Assembly (NCBI GenBank): GCA_949948735.1
Contig: CATLGV010000001.1
Location: forward strand, 179,772-243,771
Length of the DNA: 64,000 nt
Direction of reading: 5' to 3'
Origin: an uncultured Lachnospiraceae bacterium
Lineage (GTDB): Bacteria; Bacillota; Clostridia; Lachnospirales; Lachnospiraceae
Shown here in pieces: positions 53,392 to 62,303 of the stretch (positions within the stretch are counted from its first letter, which is position 1; each line of letters opens with the position of its first letter). The position numbers and the translations under genes were made by a program. The notes beneath the pieces are model-generated. The model had not been told where the DNA came from and made no database searches. It worked only from the letters and a program-made list of their open reading frames with translations.

Positions 53392-53442
53392 CAAAACCAC
53401 CCTGCCCTTCTACTTATTTGTTATCTTTTGACATCTATCCAG

Positions 53443-53471
53443 ATTTTACCATATTCTTAGTACAATTACAA
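53443..53471 (-). promoter_or_regulatory. Promoter of the second MCP gene
   Basis: TTGTAA (53471-53466), a 17-nt spacer and TAAAAT (53448-53443) on the minus strand. Confidence 0.65.
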
Positions 53472-53549
53472 GCCCTGATGTATATTGTTTCCCTAGTAAC
53501 AATGTAAAATCGACAGGAGCCTTCAGGCGCGTCCGCGAAAGGCCGCGCG

Positions 53550-54551
53550 TTAATATCTGTATAAAGAACAGGCACAGGTGGTTCCGGCACCGACCGTCCA
53601 GAATATCACATAGTCTCCGCTCTGCAATTCCCCGGCCTCCATCGCCCTCTCGCAGGCCAGCATCGGGCTTGTCGTGCCGGTATATCCGTATTCGTCCCCG
53701 ATAAAGGTGAACTTCTCCATATCCTCTCCCAGCTCCTCACACACGCCTTCTATGCTCTTGAGCGCGAATTGGGACAGGAAATATTTTTTGATGTCCTTTT
53801 TGTTCAGGTTATTCCTGAAAAGGATCTCTTCGATGGAAATCTTGGCGCTGTGAAATGCTCCGCTGTAATCAAACGGGATCCATTGCACCAGCTTGTCCTG
53901 CGTTGACAGGCTCCTGTCGCGCATTACGCAGGATAAGCCCTTGGCCGGGAACACCATCTTGTCATGGTTGCTGGAATTGGTATAATACTCCGAATCCAGC
54001 AGGCCCCTGTCCGTATGGAATACATTCTCAAGCACCATCGCACACGCCGAATCACCGAAGTTGGAATAAGCCAGCGCCTCATCATATCTGGAATACCGGT
54101 TCAGCTGGTCTGAGCCCACGATAAGCGCATATTTGATGTTCTGGTTGTTCTGCATCGCTCTTGAAGCCTGATCCATCGCAACAATCATCCCGGCACAGTT
54201 TGCGTTCAAATCATATACGCAGCACTTCTGGCCGACGCCCAGCATTGCATGCAGCTTTACGGAATTGGGCGGCAGCATATACTCCGGCGTACCGGAAGAA
54301 AAGATCAGCAAGCCAATCTGGGACGGCTTTATGTAAACCTTTTCCAGCACATCCTTTGCCGCCTGATACCCCATGGTCAGTATCGTCTCATTCTCGTCGT
54401 TCGATATATACCTGCTCTTCCTCCCCGTCGTCCGCAGCAGGCCTTCGATATCCTCACCCTTCTTCTTAAAATGTTCGATAAAATACTCGTTATCTACTTT
54501 ATTTTGGGGATGATAGCTGGCAATCCCCCTGATCATCGCATTATTTCCCAT
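53550..54551 (-). CDS. Beta-ketoacyl-ACP synthase III-like protein with altered active site
   Basis: The 333-aa protein has the FabH/KAS III thiolase fold and the nucleophile Cys in DLNANCAGMIVAMDQA. The FabH His (PHQAN region) seems to be replaced in FLSQFALKSIEG, and the Asn (GNTSAAS) in GYTGTTSPML. It therefore may transfer acyl groups to a non-malonyl acceptor, or bind acyl chains, rather than condense malonyl-ACP. The ATG at 54551 follows GGAGAAAA. It lies 42 nt after an alpha/beta hydrolase gene and is probably in one operon with it. Confidence 0.78.
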   Translation of the reverse strand: MGNNAMIRGIASYHPQNKVDNEYFIEHFKKKGEDIEGLLRTTGRKSRYISNDENETILTMGYQAAKDVLEKVYIKPSQIGLLIFSSGTPEYMLPPNSVKLHAMLGVGQKCCVYDLNANCAGMIVAMDQASRAMQNNQNIKYALIVGSDQLNRYSRYDEALAYSNFGDSACAMVLENVFHTDRGLLDSEYYTNSSNHDKMVFPAKGLSCVMRDRSLSTQDKLVQWIPFDYSGAFHSAKISIEEILFRNNLNKKDIKKYFLSQFALKSIEGVCEELGEDMEKFTFIGDEYGYTGTTSPMLACERAMEAGELQSGDYVIFWTVGAGTTCACSLYRY

Positions 54552-54593
54552 TTTTCTCCATTTCTGCGCCGCTTGCTGCGCGTTCAATTTTTA

Positions 54594-55376
54594 TCATTCG
54601 TTACACTGCCTTACAAACGACCGTATCTTGTCCCGCACAAGGCCCGTATCTTCATAAATCGCCCCGTGTCCCTTGTAGGGTATCATCAGCAGCTCACTGC
54701 CCTTTATCCTCCGCCAGGTCTCCACAGCGGCCATCGGCAGCACGATCTGGTCGTCGCTTCCGTGAACCAGCAGTACGGGAACGTCAATCCCCTCGCAGAC
54801 CGCCCAGTGGTCATACCGGTTCGACGCCATCAAGTCGCCGTATCCGATGACATCCGCCACCTTCGTCCGTGAAAAATGCTCTGTGATACGCTCGACATCC
54901 TCCTGCGGGGTATCCGCTCCGAAAAGATAGGACAAAATATCATCCGTGCGGAACGCCTCCGCGGGCATTGCCTTCAAATCGTCTATCATCGGCGTATAAT
55001 CCTTTAGATTTGCCCCGCTGCTCAATATCACGATGCCGGCAAGCTTCACCCTTTTCCGGTATGCAACCTCACAGGTTATCGCTCCCCCCATCGAATACCC
55101 CAGTAAAATAATCCTGTCCGTAACAATATTTTCCTCCTGCAGCTGCAAAAGAGCGTTCTCTACGTTCTCCGCAAATGTCAGCACCTGCTCCGGCTCCTCT
55201 CCTTCGGATTCGCCATGGCCGGTCAGGTCAAACGTCACGCAGTTGTACTCCGTAAACTGCTGCGCCAGCGGAAGCATTCCTTCCTTTGTCATTGTAGATC
55301 CATGCAAAAATACCAGCGTCGTGCCGCTGCCCTCGTTTCCCGTCCGGCTGTAGGCTAATTTTACCGTCTCACTCAT
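54594..55376 (-). CDS. Alpha/beta hydrolase
   Basis: The 260-aa protein has LVFLHGSTMTKEGM (oxyanion loop), the nucleophile elbow GYSMGGAI, a late Asp in LVHGSDDQIV and the His in YKGHGAIY. It is a serine hydrolase of the lipase/thioesterase-like kind. With the KAS III-like neighbour it may release or transfer an acyl group; this is inference. The ATG at 55376 follows AGGTGG. Confidence 0.88.
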   Translation of the reverse strand: MSETVKLAYSRTGNEGSGTTLVFLHGSTMTKEGMLPLAQQFTEYNCVTFDLTGHGESEGEEPEQVLTFAENVENALLQLQEENIVTDRIILLGYSMGGAITCEVAYRKRVKLAGIVILSSGANLKDYTPMIDDLKAMPAEAFRTDDILSYLFGADTPQEDVERITEHFSRTKVADVIGYGDLMASNRYDHWAVCEGIDVPVLLVHGSDDQIVLPMAAVETWRRIKGSELLMIPYKGHGAIYEDTGLVRDKIRSFVRQCNE

Positions 55377-55464
55377 CTCTCTTACCACCTTTCTCTCATA
55401 CCGCTCCTGTCTCTGATTCGGAGCAATTTTCAGTTATATGTAGTACAATTAACTCCATAGTCAG

Positions 55465-55493
55465 ATATTACCATATTTTGCATATAATTACAA
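55465..55493 (-). promoter_or_regulatory. Promoter of the hydrolase-KAS III operon
   Basis: TTGTAA (55493-55488), a 17-nt spacer and TAATAT (55470-55465) on the minus strand. The sequence is very like the promoter of the second MCP gene. Confidence 0.65.
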
Positions 55494-55531
55494 TATTCGA
55501 CAAAAAATTTTTCTCTCAATTCCACTTACAT

Positions 55532-55565
55532 GAAAAAAGGAGACCGCTCTTTATCGCAGTCTCCT
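55532..55565 (-). terminator. Terminator of the GH25 gene
   Basis: AGGAGACTGC and GCGGTCTCCT form a 10-bp stem with one mismatch, starting at the stop codon, followed on the minus strand by TTTTTT. Confidence 0.8.
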
Positions 55566-56317
55566 CAGGAAATATCGGCTCCGGAGTCCACCAGCAGCTT
55601 TTCGAGCTCCTCCCGTGTACCCCAAAACACATTCATATCAATATACGCTTCCTCTCCCGTGTACCCGTCCAGCACAGCCTGGTCGGTATACTGCCAGAAG
55701 CTCCACCCGCTTCCGAACAGGATATCCGGCGGACAATAGACATTTCTTGCCCACAATGGGTAATCCTCAAACACGCCCTTAATATAATCGCGGTATCCTG
55801 CATACGTCGTGTAAATAATCGGCTTTGTCCCATAGTATTCCTCCAGGATATCCAGCAGCGCCCCAAGATTGCGCGTCACTTCCGCCTTGTCCGGCGGATT
55901 GTTCTCCTTATCCCCGTAATATTCCACATCAACGACCGGAGCCAGCTTCCCGCTTAAGTCGCCCACCGTATCAATAAAAAAACGCGCCTGTGTCTCCCCT
56001 GCGCTGTCAAAGCTGAAAAAATGGTACGCGCCGATATACAACGGCGTTTCCCCGGCGGCCTTCCAGTTTTCACAGAAATATTCATCCTGATATGTGCTTC
56101 CCTCTGTCGCCTTGATAAACGCGAAATCCAAATCCTGTCCGGCCAGCGTCTCCCAGTCGATTGTCCCCTGATAATGCGACACGTCCACCCCGCGCAGCTC
56201 ATACGCGTCTGCCAGCGCCGGATTGATTTTGATGTCCTTGCGCAGAACAAGAACGCCCGTAACCGCAAGCAGCAGGGCCGCCGTTATTATAATCCATTTC
56301 CATCTTTTCATAGCCAT
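55565..56317 (-). CDS. Membrane-anchored GH25 lysozyme-like muramidase
   Basis: The 250-aa protein has an N-terminal transmembrane anchor (about residues 8-25) and a GH25 domain: GVDVSHYQGTIDW, FAFIKATEGSTY, the catalytic acid pair in APVVDVEYYGD and SFWQYTDQAVLDGYTG. It cuts the beta-1,4 bond between MurNAc and GlcNAc in peptidoglycan. As it is membrane-anchored and stands among host genes, a role in wall turnover is more likely than a phage role. Confidence 0.9.
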   Translation of the reverse strand: MAMKRWKWIIITAALLLAVTGVLVLRKDIKINPALADAYELRGVDVSHYQGTIDWETLAGQDLDFAFIKATEGSTYQDEYFCENWKAAGETPLYIGAYHFFSFDSAGETQARFFIDTVGDLSGKLAPVVDVEYYGDKENNPPDKAEVTRNLGALLDILEEYYGTKPIIYTTYAGYRDYIKGVFEDYPLWARNVYCPPDILFGSGWSFWQYTDQAVLDGYTGEEAYIDMNVFWGTREELEKLLVDSGADIS

Positions 56318-56440
56318 GCTCCTTGCATCTCATCCCTTTGACTTCCTGCCTTTACAGCCGCCTGACCCGCTGCCTGCGGGAATAAAGGGAGCCCGCTCCG
56401 TCCCGAAGTGTCTCCCTCTCTCATTCCCCGCTAAAAGCCC

Positions 56441-57526
56441 TTATTTCTTCGTAATATACCCCTGCGCCTTTAACAGCTCCGCGCAGAGGACCGCACCGCC
56501 CGCAGCGCCCCGCACCGTGTTATGGGAAAGGCCTACAAACTTCCAGTCATATACGGTGTCTTCCCGAAGACGTCCGACAGAAATGCCCATGCCGTTTTCA
56601 TAATCAACATCCAGCGCAACCTGCGGCCGGTTCTCCTCCTCCATGTACCGGATAAACTGCTTCGGCGCGCTCGGAAGCTCCAGCTCCTGCGGCACGCCCT
56701 TAAACTGAACCAGCTTCTCGATAAGCTGCTCCTTCGTCGGCTGCTTTTTGAATTTTACAAATACCGCCGCCGTATGTCCGTTGAGCACCGGAACACGGAT
56801 ACACTGGCAGGTAATCACGGGACCTGCCGCCGGCACAATCGCGCCGTCCTTAATCTCACCCCAGATTCTGAGCGGCTCCTTCTCGCTCTTCTCCTCCTCA
56901 CCGCCGATGTACGGAATAATATTTCCCTCCATCTCCGGCCAGTCCTTAAAGGTCTTGCCTGCCCCGGAAATCGCCTGATATGTGGTCGCAACCACCTCGT
57001 ATGGCTCAAACTCCTTCCATGCAGTCAGCACCGGCGCATAGCTCTGAATGGAGCAGTTCGGCTTTACCGCCACAAAGCCTCTTGTCGTACCAAGGCGCTT
57101 CTTCTGGAACTCAATGACCTTCATATGCTCCGGATTGATCTCCGGCACTACCATGGGCACATCCGGCGTCCAGCGGTGCGCGGAATTATTGCTGACAACG
57201 GGCGTCTCCGTCTTTGCGTAATCCTCTTCGATTTTCTTAATCTCTTCCTTGGTCATATCAACCGCGGAAAACACAAAATCCACCTCTGAGGCAACCTTTT
57301 CCACCTCATTGACATTCATCACGACAATGCTCTTAACAGCCTCCGGCATCGGCGTCGTCATCTTCCAGCGGTCGCCGACTGCCTCCGCGTATGTTTTTCC
57401 CGCAGAGCGCGGACTCGCCGCAATCGTCGTCACCTCAAACCACGGATGGTTCTCCAGCAGCGAAATAAACCGCTGCCCGACCATACCCGTACCGCCAAGA
57501 ATCCCAACCTTTAATTTCTCACTCAT
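56441..57526 (-). CDS. asd: Aspartate-semialdehyde dehydrogenase
   Basis: This enzyme reduces aspartyl phosphate to aspartate semialdehyde for lysine, threonine and methionine synthesis. The 361-aa protein has GILGGTGMVGQRF (NADP loop), the catalytic Cys in VKPNCSIQSY and the active-site His in VPVLNGHTAAV. Its length and motifs place it in the archaeal/fungal-like class rather than the E. coli class. Its start overlaps the argH stop by 8 bp, so the two are coupled. Confidence 0.94.
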   Translation of the reverse strand: MSEKLKVGILGGTGMVGQRFISLLENHPWFEVTTIAASPRSAGKTYAEAVGDRWKMTTPMPEAVKSIVVMNVNEVEKVASEVDFVFSAVDMTKEEIKKIEEDYAKTETPVVSNNSAHRWTPDVPMVVPEINPEHMKVIEFQKKRLGTTRGFVAVKPNCSIQSYAPVLTAWKEFEPYEVVATTYQAISGAGKTFKDWPEMEGNIIPYIGGEEEKSEKEPLRIWGEIKDGAIVPAAGPVITCQCIRVPVLNGHTAAVFVKFKKQPTKEQLIEKLVQFKGVPQELELPSAPKQFIRYMEEENRPQVALDVDYENGMGISVGRLREDTVYDWKFVGLSHNTVRGAAGGAVLCAELLKAQGYITKK

Positions 57527-58910
57527 CTCTTTTTCCCTCCATTAAATATTCCCTGTTGATTCGAATGACCTCTTTCATTGCCGCCGGCCCCGGCGCACCG
57601 ATTGTCGTGCGCTTATTGACACAGGTCTCCAGACTGACAGCGTCGTATATATCCTGTTCAAATACCGGGCTGATCGCCTTGAGCTCCTCCAGAGACAGCG
57701 CGTCAATCGCCTTGTCCCTGTCGATACAGTACAGCACCAGCTCCCCGATAATACTGTGGGCATCCCGGAACGGCACGCCGTGGTTGACAAGATAGTCCGC
57801 CGCATCCGTCGCGTTCGTAAAGCCCTTCATCGCGCTCTCCCGCATAACCGCGGGACGGAATTTCATGGTTTCCAGCATCCCTGTAAAAAGCGCAATGCAC
57901 CCTTTTGTCGTATCAATCGCGTCAAACGTCAGCTCCTTATCCTCCTGCATATCCTTATTGTATGCAAGCGGGATTCCCTTCATCGTCGTGAGGATGGAAA
58001 TCAGCGCGCCGTATACCCTCCCTGTTTTGCCGCGCACCAGCTCCGCGATATCCGGGTTTTTCTTCTGGGGCATGATGCTGCTTCCCGTAGAATACGCATC
58101 GTCCAGCTCGACAAAGCGGTATTCGTTAGAATTCCATATGATAATCTCCTCGCAGAAGCGGCTCAAATGCATCATAATCGTCGCCATCGCCGAGAGGAGC
58201 TCTATCAGATAATCTCTGTCCGCAACGGAATCCATGCTGTTGAGGGTCGGCCCGTCAAAATCAAGCAGCTGCGCCGTATAGCTCCTGTCCAGCGGATATG
58301 TAGTCCCGGCAAGCGCCCCTGCGCCAAGCGGACAGTAATTCATCCGCTTATAAATATCCCCCAGACGCTGTCTGTCGCGCTTAAACATCTCAAAATAAGC
58401 GCCCAGATGATGCGCCAGCGTGATCGGCTGCGCCTTCTGCAGATGCGTAAAGCCCGGCATATAAGTCTCCAGATTATTTTCCATAAGCGACAACAGCGCC
58501 TCCAGCAGCGCCTCCAGCAGGCCGTCGATTTCGAGAACCTCCTGTCTTGTGTAAAGCTTCATATCCAGCGCGACCTGATCGTTCCGGCTCCTGCCTGTGT
58601 GAAGCTTCTTGCCTGCATCTCCGATTCTGTCAATCAGATTTGCCTCCACAAAGCTGTGAATATCCTCATATTCGTCCGTAATCTCCAGCTTTCCGCTCTC
58701 CACATCCGTCAGAATGCCCCTGAGGCCTTCCAGAATCCGCGTCGTTTCCTCCTCTATCAGGATCCCCTGCTTTGCCAGCATCCGCACATGCGCCATGCTG
58801 CCCTCGACATCCTGCGCAAAAAGCTTCCGGTCAAAGGATATGGATGCGTTAAAACGATATACCAATTGATCCGTTTCTTTTGTGAAACGGCCTCCCCATA
58901 GCTGTGCCAT
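57519..58910 (-). CDS. argH: Argininosuccinate lyase
   Basis: This enzyme splits argininosuccinate into arginine and fumarate. The 463-aa protein has the superfamily signature TGSSIMPQKKNPD (about residue 280), HTGRSRNDQVALD and GFTHLQKAQPITLAHH. It is full length. The ATG follows AGGGAGGAATTG. argG is not adjacent; asd follows with an 8-bp overlap. Confidence 0.96.
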   Translation of the reverse strand: MAQLWGGRFTKETDQLVYRFNASISFDRKLFAQDVEGSMAHVRMLAKQGILIEEETTRILEGLRGILTDVESGKLEITDEYEDIHSFVEANLIDRIGDAGKKLHTGRSRNDQVALDMKLYTRQEVLEIDGLLEALLEALLSLMENNLETYMPGFTHLQKAQPITLAHHLGAYFEMFKRDRQRLGDIYKRMNYCPLGAGALAGTTYPLDRSYTAQLLDFDGPTLNSMDSVADRDYLIELLSAMATIMMHLSRFCEEIIIWNSNEYRFVELDDAYSTGSSIMPQKKNPDIAELVRGKTGRVYGALISILTTMKGIPLAYNKDMQEDKELTFDAIDTTKGCIALFTGMLETMKFRPAVMRESAMKGFTNATDAADYLVNHGVPFRDAHSIIGELVLYCIDRDKAIDALSLEELKAISPVFEQDIYDAVSLETCVNKRTTIGAPGPAAMKEVIRINREYLMEGKRDE

Positions 58911-58953
58911 GCAACAATTCCTCCCTGTTTGCAGCAGTTCTCAATTAGCAATA

Positions 58954-58982
58954 ATGTTATCACATCTTGTCGATTGTTTCAA
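58954..58982 (-). promoter_or_regulatory. Promoter of argH-asd
   Basis: TTGAAA (58982-58977), a 17-nt spacer and TAACAT (58959-58954) on the minus strand; the -35 overlaps the stop of the upstream kinase gene. Confidence 0.55.
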
Positions 58983-59935
58983 GAACCTTTCAACAGTTCT
59001 GAAAACTCTGTGTCCATCCATCGTACCATCGCCTCCCGAAACCACGCCTCTTTCCAGTATCTGTCATGCTGCGCTGCAATAAATGCCAGTATGCTGAATA
59101 TGCCGAAGGCTTTCATATGACGCGGCCTGACTGCAACGCCACTCGCCGCTTCGTAGCTGGCCCTCACCGCCTCCCGTTCCTTCTCATTGTCGTAGTTGTA
59201 AGCCAGCATCCCGCATTCCTGCGCCCGGTAGCCAAAGCCGGAGAGTGAAAAGTCAATCGGCGCAAGACCTGCAGGTGTTTTTAAGATATTATCGGTGCTT
59301 AAATCCGCATGAATCAGGCATTTTGAGTCGGGCTGCGCATCAAGCTGCGCCATGATACGTTCAATCTCGTCGAGAACCCTGCCGCATATACGCGCCTCTT
59401 CCTGCGTAAGATGTCCCTGCGTCCCTGCGGACATCACCTCTGATTTCATCCGCCTTACCAGTCCGTAGGAGTAAGAAATCCGCTCGCCCGAAAATCCCCG
59501 TGCCGCAGCGTTAATCTGCGCGGCCAGTTTTCCCAGCTCTTCGGCGCACGAAGAAAGATCTTCCCCCGTCAGCGTCCTTCCGTCAATCCACGACAGCAGC
59601 TGCGCCTCTGTCCCGTCCGAAAGAACAGTGACGTATTCCCCCCTCCTGTTTTTGACGGGTGTCTGCACCGGAAACGGCGCAGTCTTTGTCAGATGCAGCA
59701 GGAGCTCTGTTTCTCCGCGCATCAGGTTCTTTTCCTTCCCCTGCCAAAACAGCTTCAGGGAAAAGCCCTCCACAGGCTGATGAATCCGCAGCGCATACGT
59801 ATTTCCGTCCGCAACTGCCCTGCATGTAATATTTTCATTATGCCGGATAAAGGAAACCTCCGTTTTTTCAAATGAATAGGCCCGCAGGGCTTCCTCTGCC
59901 AGCTGTGATTTCTCTGGTGTCATCTGTTTTTCCAT
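58979..59935 (-). CDS. Aminoglycoside phosphotransferase-fold kinase
   Basis: The 318-aa protein has the APH/choline-kinase catalytic loop CLIHADLSTDNIL (HxDxxxxN) and the metal-binding Asp in APIDFSLSGFG. The N lobe (NITCRAVADGNTYALRI) carries the ATP-binding strand. It resembles homoserine kinase type II and related metabolite kinases more than true aminoglycoside kinases, but the substrate is unknown. I chose the ATG at 59935, 11 nt after GGAGG; the frame opens at 59962. It is divergent from the ABC transporter genes. Confidence 0.78.
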   Translation of the reverse strand: MEKQMTPEKSQLAEEALRAYSFEKTEVSFIRHNENITCRAVADGNTYALRIHQPVEGFSLKLFWQGKEKNLMRGETELLLHLTKTAPFPVQTPVKNRRGEYVTVLSDGTEAQLLSWIDGRTLTGEDLSSCAEELGKLAAQINAAARGFSGERISYSYGLVRRMKSEVMSAGTQGHLTQEEARICGRVLDEIERIMAQLDAQPDSKCLIHADLSTDNILKTPAGLAPIDFSLSGFGYRAQECGMLAYNYDNEKEREAVRASYEAASGVAVRPRHMKAFGIFSILAFIAAQHDRYWKEAWFREAMVRWMDTEFSELLKGS

Positions 59936-60071
59936 CTCAACTGTGTCCTCCAAATCCCGCATGACAGCGCGGAAAATTCTACGCGGTCCATATTGGGCAT
60001 AACTATCAACAACGTTACAGCTTAAAAGAATTCTACCATAAAAGCCCGCCTGTTTCCATTAAATAATGAAG

Positions 60072-60100
60072 TGACCCCTTTTCAGCCCCGCGCATATAAT
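60072..60100 (+). promoter_or_regulatory. Promoter of the ABC transporter genes
   Basis: TATAAT (60095-60100) is preceded at 17 nt by TGACCC, a weak -35. The ATG follows 33 nt later. Confidence 0.45.
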
Positions 60101-60132
60101 ATGCTATATTCTTTCAAAAGGCGGCGGTTCCC

Positions 60133-60924
60133 ATGGAAGCCTGCACTCATCAAACCAAGCCCTTCCTTCGCCTTGACAGCATTGATTTCTCCTACTACGG
60201 GAATCTCGGTGAAATAAAGGTGCTGGAAAATATCAATCTGACCGTAGAAAAAGGAGAATTTGTCGTTCTTGTCGGCCCAAGCGGCTGTGGCAAATCCACC
60301 ATTCTGTCCCTGATTTCAGGGCTGCTTACGCCTGTAAACGGCTTTATCACTTTTTACTCGGAAGACTTTGCCGCGCCGCGCATCGGCTATATGCTCCAGC
60401 ATGATCATCTGCTTGAATGGCGCGACGTCTATCACAATATCATGCTCGGCCTGGAAATCCAGAAATCAAAAACGCCGGAAAATCTCGCGCTTGTAGACGC
60501 GCTTCTCGAAAAATACAACCTGTCCGGCTTCAAGCGGCAAAAGCCCTCCGCCCTGTCCGGCGGTATGCGGCAGCGCATCGCGCTGATTCGGACGCTTGCC
60601 ACCCGCCCTGACCTGCTGCTGCTTGACGAGCCGTTCAGCGCGCTGGATTACCAGACAAGGCTTATGGTGTCCGGAGACGTCCGCAGCATTATTAAATCCG
60701 AGCAAAAGACCGCCATTCTGGTGACGCACGATATCTCCGAAGCCATCTCTCTGGGCGACGTTGTGTTTGTCCTTACAAAATCTCCCTGCCGCATTAAGGA
60801 CGCCATTCCAATCGAATTTGAGAAGAACGGAATCCCCCGCAGCGAGATTCGAAGCGCCAAGCTCTTTCAGGAATATTTTGATGAAATATGGAGGGAAATA
60901 CAGGATGAAAACACCGACCTCTAA
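60133..60924 (+). CDS. ABC transporter ATP-binding protein (SsuB/TauB/ThiZ type)
   Basis: The 263-aa ATPase has Walker A GPSGCGKST, Q-loop LQHDHL, signature LSGGMRQR, Walker B LLLLDEPFSALD and the switch His in VTHDISEA. It belongs to the group that powers uptake of sulfonates, taurine, nitrate or thiamine precursors. The permease gene overlaps its end by 20 bp. No binding protein is encoded nearby, so the substrate cannot be set. Confidence 0.92.
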   Translation: MEACTHQTKPFLRLDSIDFSYYGNLGEIKVLENINLTVEKGEFVVLVGPSGCGKSTILSLISGLLTPVNGFITFYSEDFAAPRIGYMLQHDHLLEWRDVYHNIMLGLEIQKSKTPENLALVDALLEKYNLSGFKRQKPSALSGGMRQRIALIRTLATRPDLLLLDEPFSALDYQTRLMVSGDVRSIIKSEQKTAILVTHDISEAISLGDVVFVLTKSPCRIKDAIPIEFEKNGIPRSEIRSAKLFQEYFDEIWREIQDENTDL

Positions 60925-61729
60925 ACCGAATGCCCCTGCCCTGCCAGACGGACAGGAAAATTACATACGGCAGAAAAGAAAGCAGCGCCTTGCGATTTTC
61001 TGGAGCCGGATTCTGATATTTGCGGCCTTCCTTCTGCTATGGCAGGTTTCCTCGGAGCTGGGCTGGATCGATCGGTTCTATTTCAGCTCCCCCGCCGCAA
61101 TCGCACAGCTTTTCTGGAACGATATCCGCGATATGTCCCTGCTGAGCCACATCGGCATCACCCTGCTCGAATCGGGAGTCAGCTTTCTGCTGATTATCGC
61201 CGTCTCGCTGGTTGCGGCCTCCTTTTTCTGGTTTCATCCTTCGCTCGGAAAAATGCTGGAGCCATTCCTGATTGTACTTAACAGCCTGCCAAAATCAGCG
61301 CTTGCGCCGCTTATCATCGTATGGCTTGGCACCGGCCCCCGCACCATCATCTTATGCGGCATGTCCGTCGGCGTTTTCGGATGCATCCTCAACCTCTATC
61401 AGGCCTTCGCACAGACCGACCCCGAACGCCTGAAGCTGATTGAGACACTGGGCGGCACGAAACGTCAGGCGTTTATGAAGGTCGTGTTTCCCGGAAATAT
61501 TCCGACGTTTATTTCCCTCTCAAAGGTCAATATCGGCCTTGCGCTGGTCGGTGTGATTATCGGCGAATTTCTTGCCGGAAGAAAGGGACTCGGCTATCTG
61601 ATCATATACGGGAGCCAGGTCTTCAAGCTCGATATGGTGATTCTGAGTATCGTCATCCTCTGCGTCATCGCAATGCTCATCTACGGGCTCCTGAATATGC
61701 TGGAAAAGAAAATAGATTATGAACTGTAA
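60905..61729 (+). CDS. ABC transporter permease (SsuC/ThiX type)
   Basis: The 274-aa protein has six predicted transmembrane segments and the EAA loop ETLGGTKRQAFMKVVFPGNIP that docks to the ATPase. The ATG at 60905 follows GGAGGG inside the ATPase gene. The substrate-binding protein gene that usually follows is missing; a fold-back repeat element starts about 15-30 nt after the stop. Confidence 0.9.
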   Translation: MKTPTSKPNAPALPDGQENYIRQKRKQRLAIFWSRILIFAAFLLLWQVSSELGWIDRFYFSSPAAIAQLFWNDIRDMSLLSHIGITLLESGVSFLLIIAVSLVAASFFWFHPSLGKMLEPFLIVLNSLPKSALAPLIIVWLGTGPRTIILCGMSVGVFGCILNLYQAFAQTDPERLKLIETLGGTKRQAFMKVVFPGNIPTFISLSKVNIGLALVGVIIGEFLAGRKGLGYLIIYGSQVFKLDMVILSIVILCVIAMLIYGLLNMLEKKIDYEL

Positions 61730-61755
61730 AAAAACGGGTGCGCTGCCGCAATTTC

Positions 61756-62073
61756 CTATAAAGATTGGGGTGTCAAAAGATATGCAAAATTTTTTATCCG
61801 GAAAATTGCACAAAATATTGCGCGCTACTGACTGCGGCAAATGGATTTGCTAAATATTCCGGTAAAAATAACTCCGCCGACCGCAACCGCCCTCTATGCG
61901 TCATCCGTGACGCATTACAGGCTTTGTGTGACATCCATGTCACACAATTGCTAGTTGCCAAACGGAATATTAAGAAAATCTCATTCGCCTCCGCAATTGT
62001 AGCTATACAACATTTTGTGCAATTTACCTCATTGAAAAAGAAAGCATACCTTTTGACACCCTAATCCTATAAA
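61756..62073. mobile_element. Fold-back MITE-like element, copy A
   Basis: The core (61763-62066) begins GATTGGGGTGTCAAAAG and ends with the inverted form TTTTGACACCCTAATC. It is bracketed by CTATAAA direct repeats (61756-61762, 62067-62073). The ends remain imperfectly complementary for about 110 nt (for example ACAAAATATTG and AAATATTCCG on one side have counterparts on the other). The centre holds two small palindromes, ATGCGTCA/TGACGCAT and TGTGTGACAT/ATGTCACACA. It has no transposase. Confidence 0.75.
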
Positions 62074-62111
62074 ATAGAAAAATACGCCGCCGGATAACTC
62101 CAGCGGCGTAT
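62072..62111 (-). terminator. Terminator of the tRNA-Thr gene
   Basis: ATACGCCGC and GCGGCGTAT form a 9-bp stem, followed on the minus strand by TTTTTCTATTTT. Confidence 0.85.
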
Positions 62112-62113
62112 CC

Positions 62114-62186
62114 AGCTTTCGAAGGGACTCGAACCCTCGACCTACTGATTACGAATCAGTTGCGCTACCAACTGCGCTACGAAAGC
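62114..62186 (-). tRNA. tRNA-Thr (CGT anticodon)
   Basis: The minus strand folds as a 73-nt cloverleaf: acceptor GCTTTCG/CGAAAGC, D arm with AGTTGGTAGCGC, anticodon stem ACTGA/TCAGT with loop TTCGTAA (anticodon CGT, reads ACG) and T arm GGTTCGAGTCC. The 3' CCA is not encoded. It lies between the two fold-back elements. Confidence 0.95.
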
Positions 62187-62211
62187 TTGTGATATGAAAA
62201 ACACATATATG

Positions 62212-62240
62212 AGTATAGAGCAAAACACAAAAATTGTAAA
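62212..62240 (-). promoter_or_regulatory. Promoter of the tRNA-Thr gene
   Basis: TTTACA (62240-62235), a 17-nt spacer and TATACT (62217-62212) on the minus strand, about 25 nt before the tRNA. Confidence 0.7.
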
Positions 62241-62303
62241 GCACTTTTTTATATTTTCTCAATTATTTTTATATTTTCTCATTCTCCATATAATAACGCT
62301 GCC

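Noticed and set aside
57756..58901. 381-codon plus-strand frame opposite argH
   Set aside because: Antisense shadow of a conserved enzyme; no motif and no translation signal.
61765..62064. 99-codon frame inside fold-back copy A
   Set aside because: The frame is not preserved in copy B and lies in a structured repeat, so it is unlikely to be a gene.
62247..62283. Short direct repeat (TTTTATATTTTCTCA twice) upstream of tRNA-Thr
   Set aside because: It is a low-complexity AT duplication upstream of the tRNA promoter with no sign of function.
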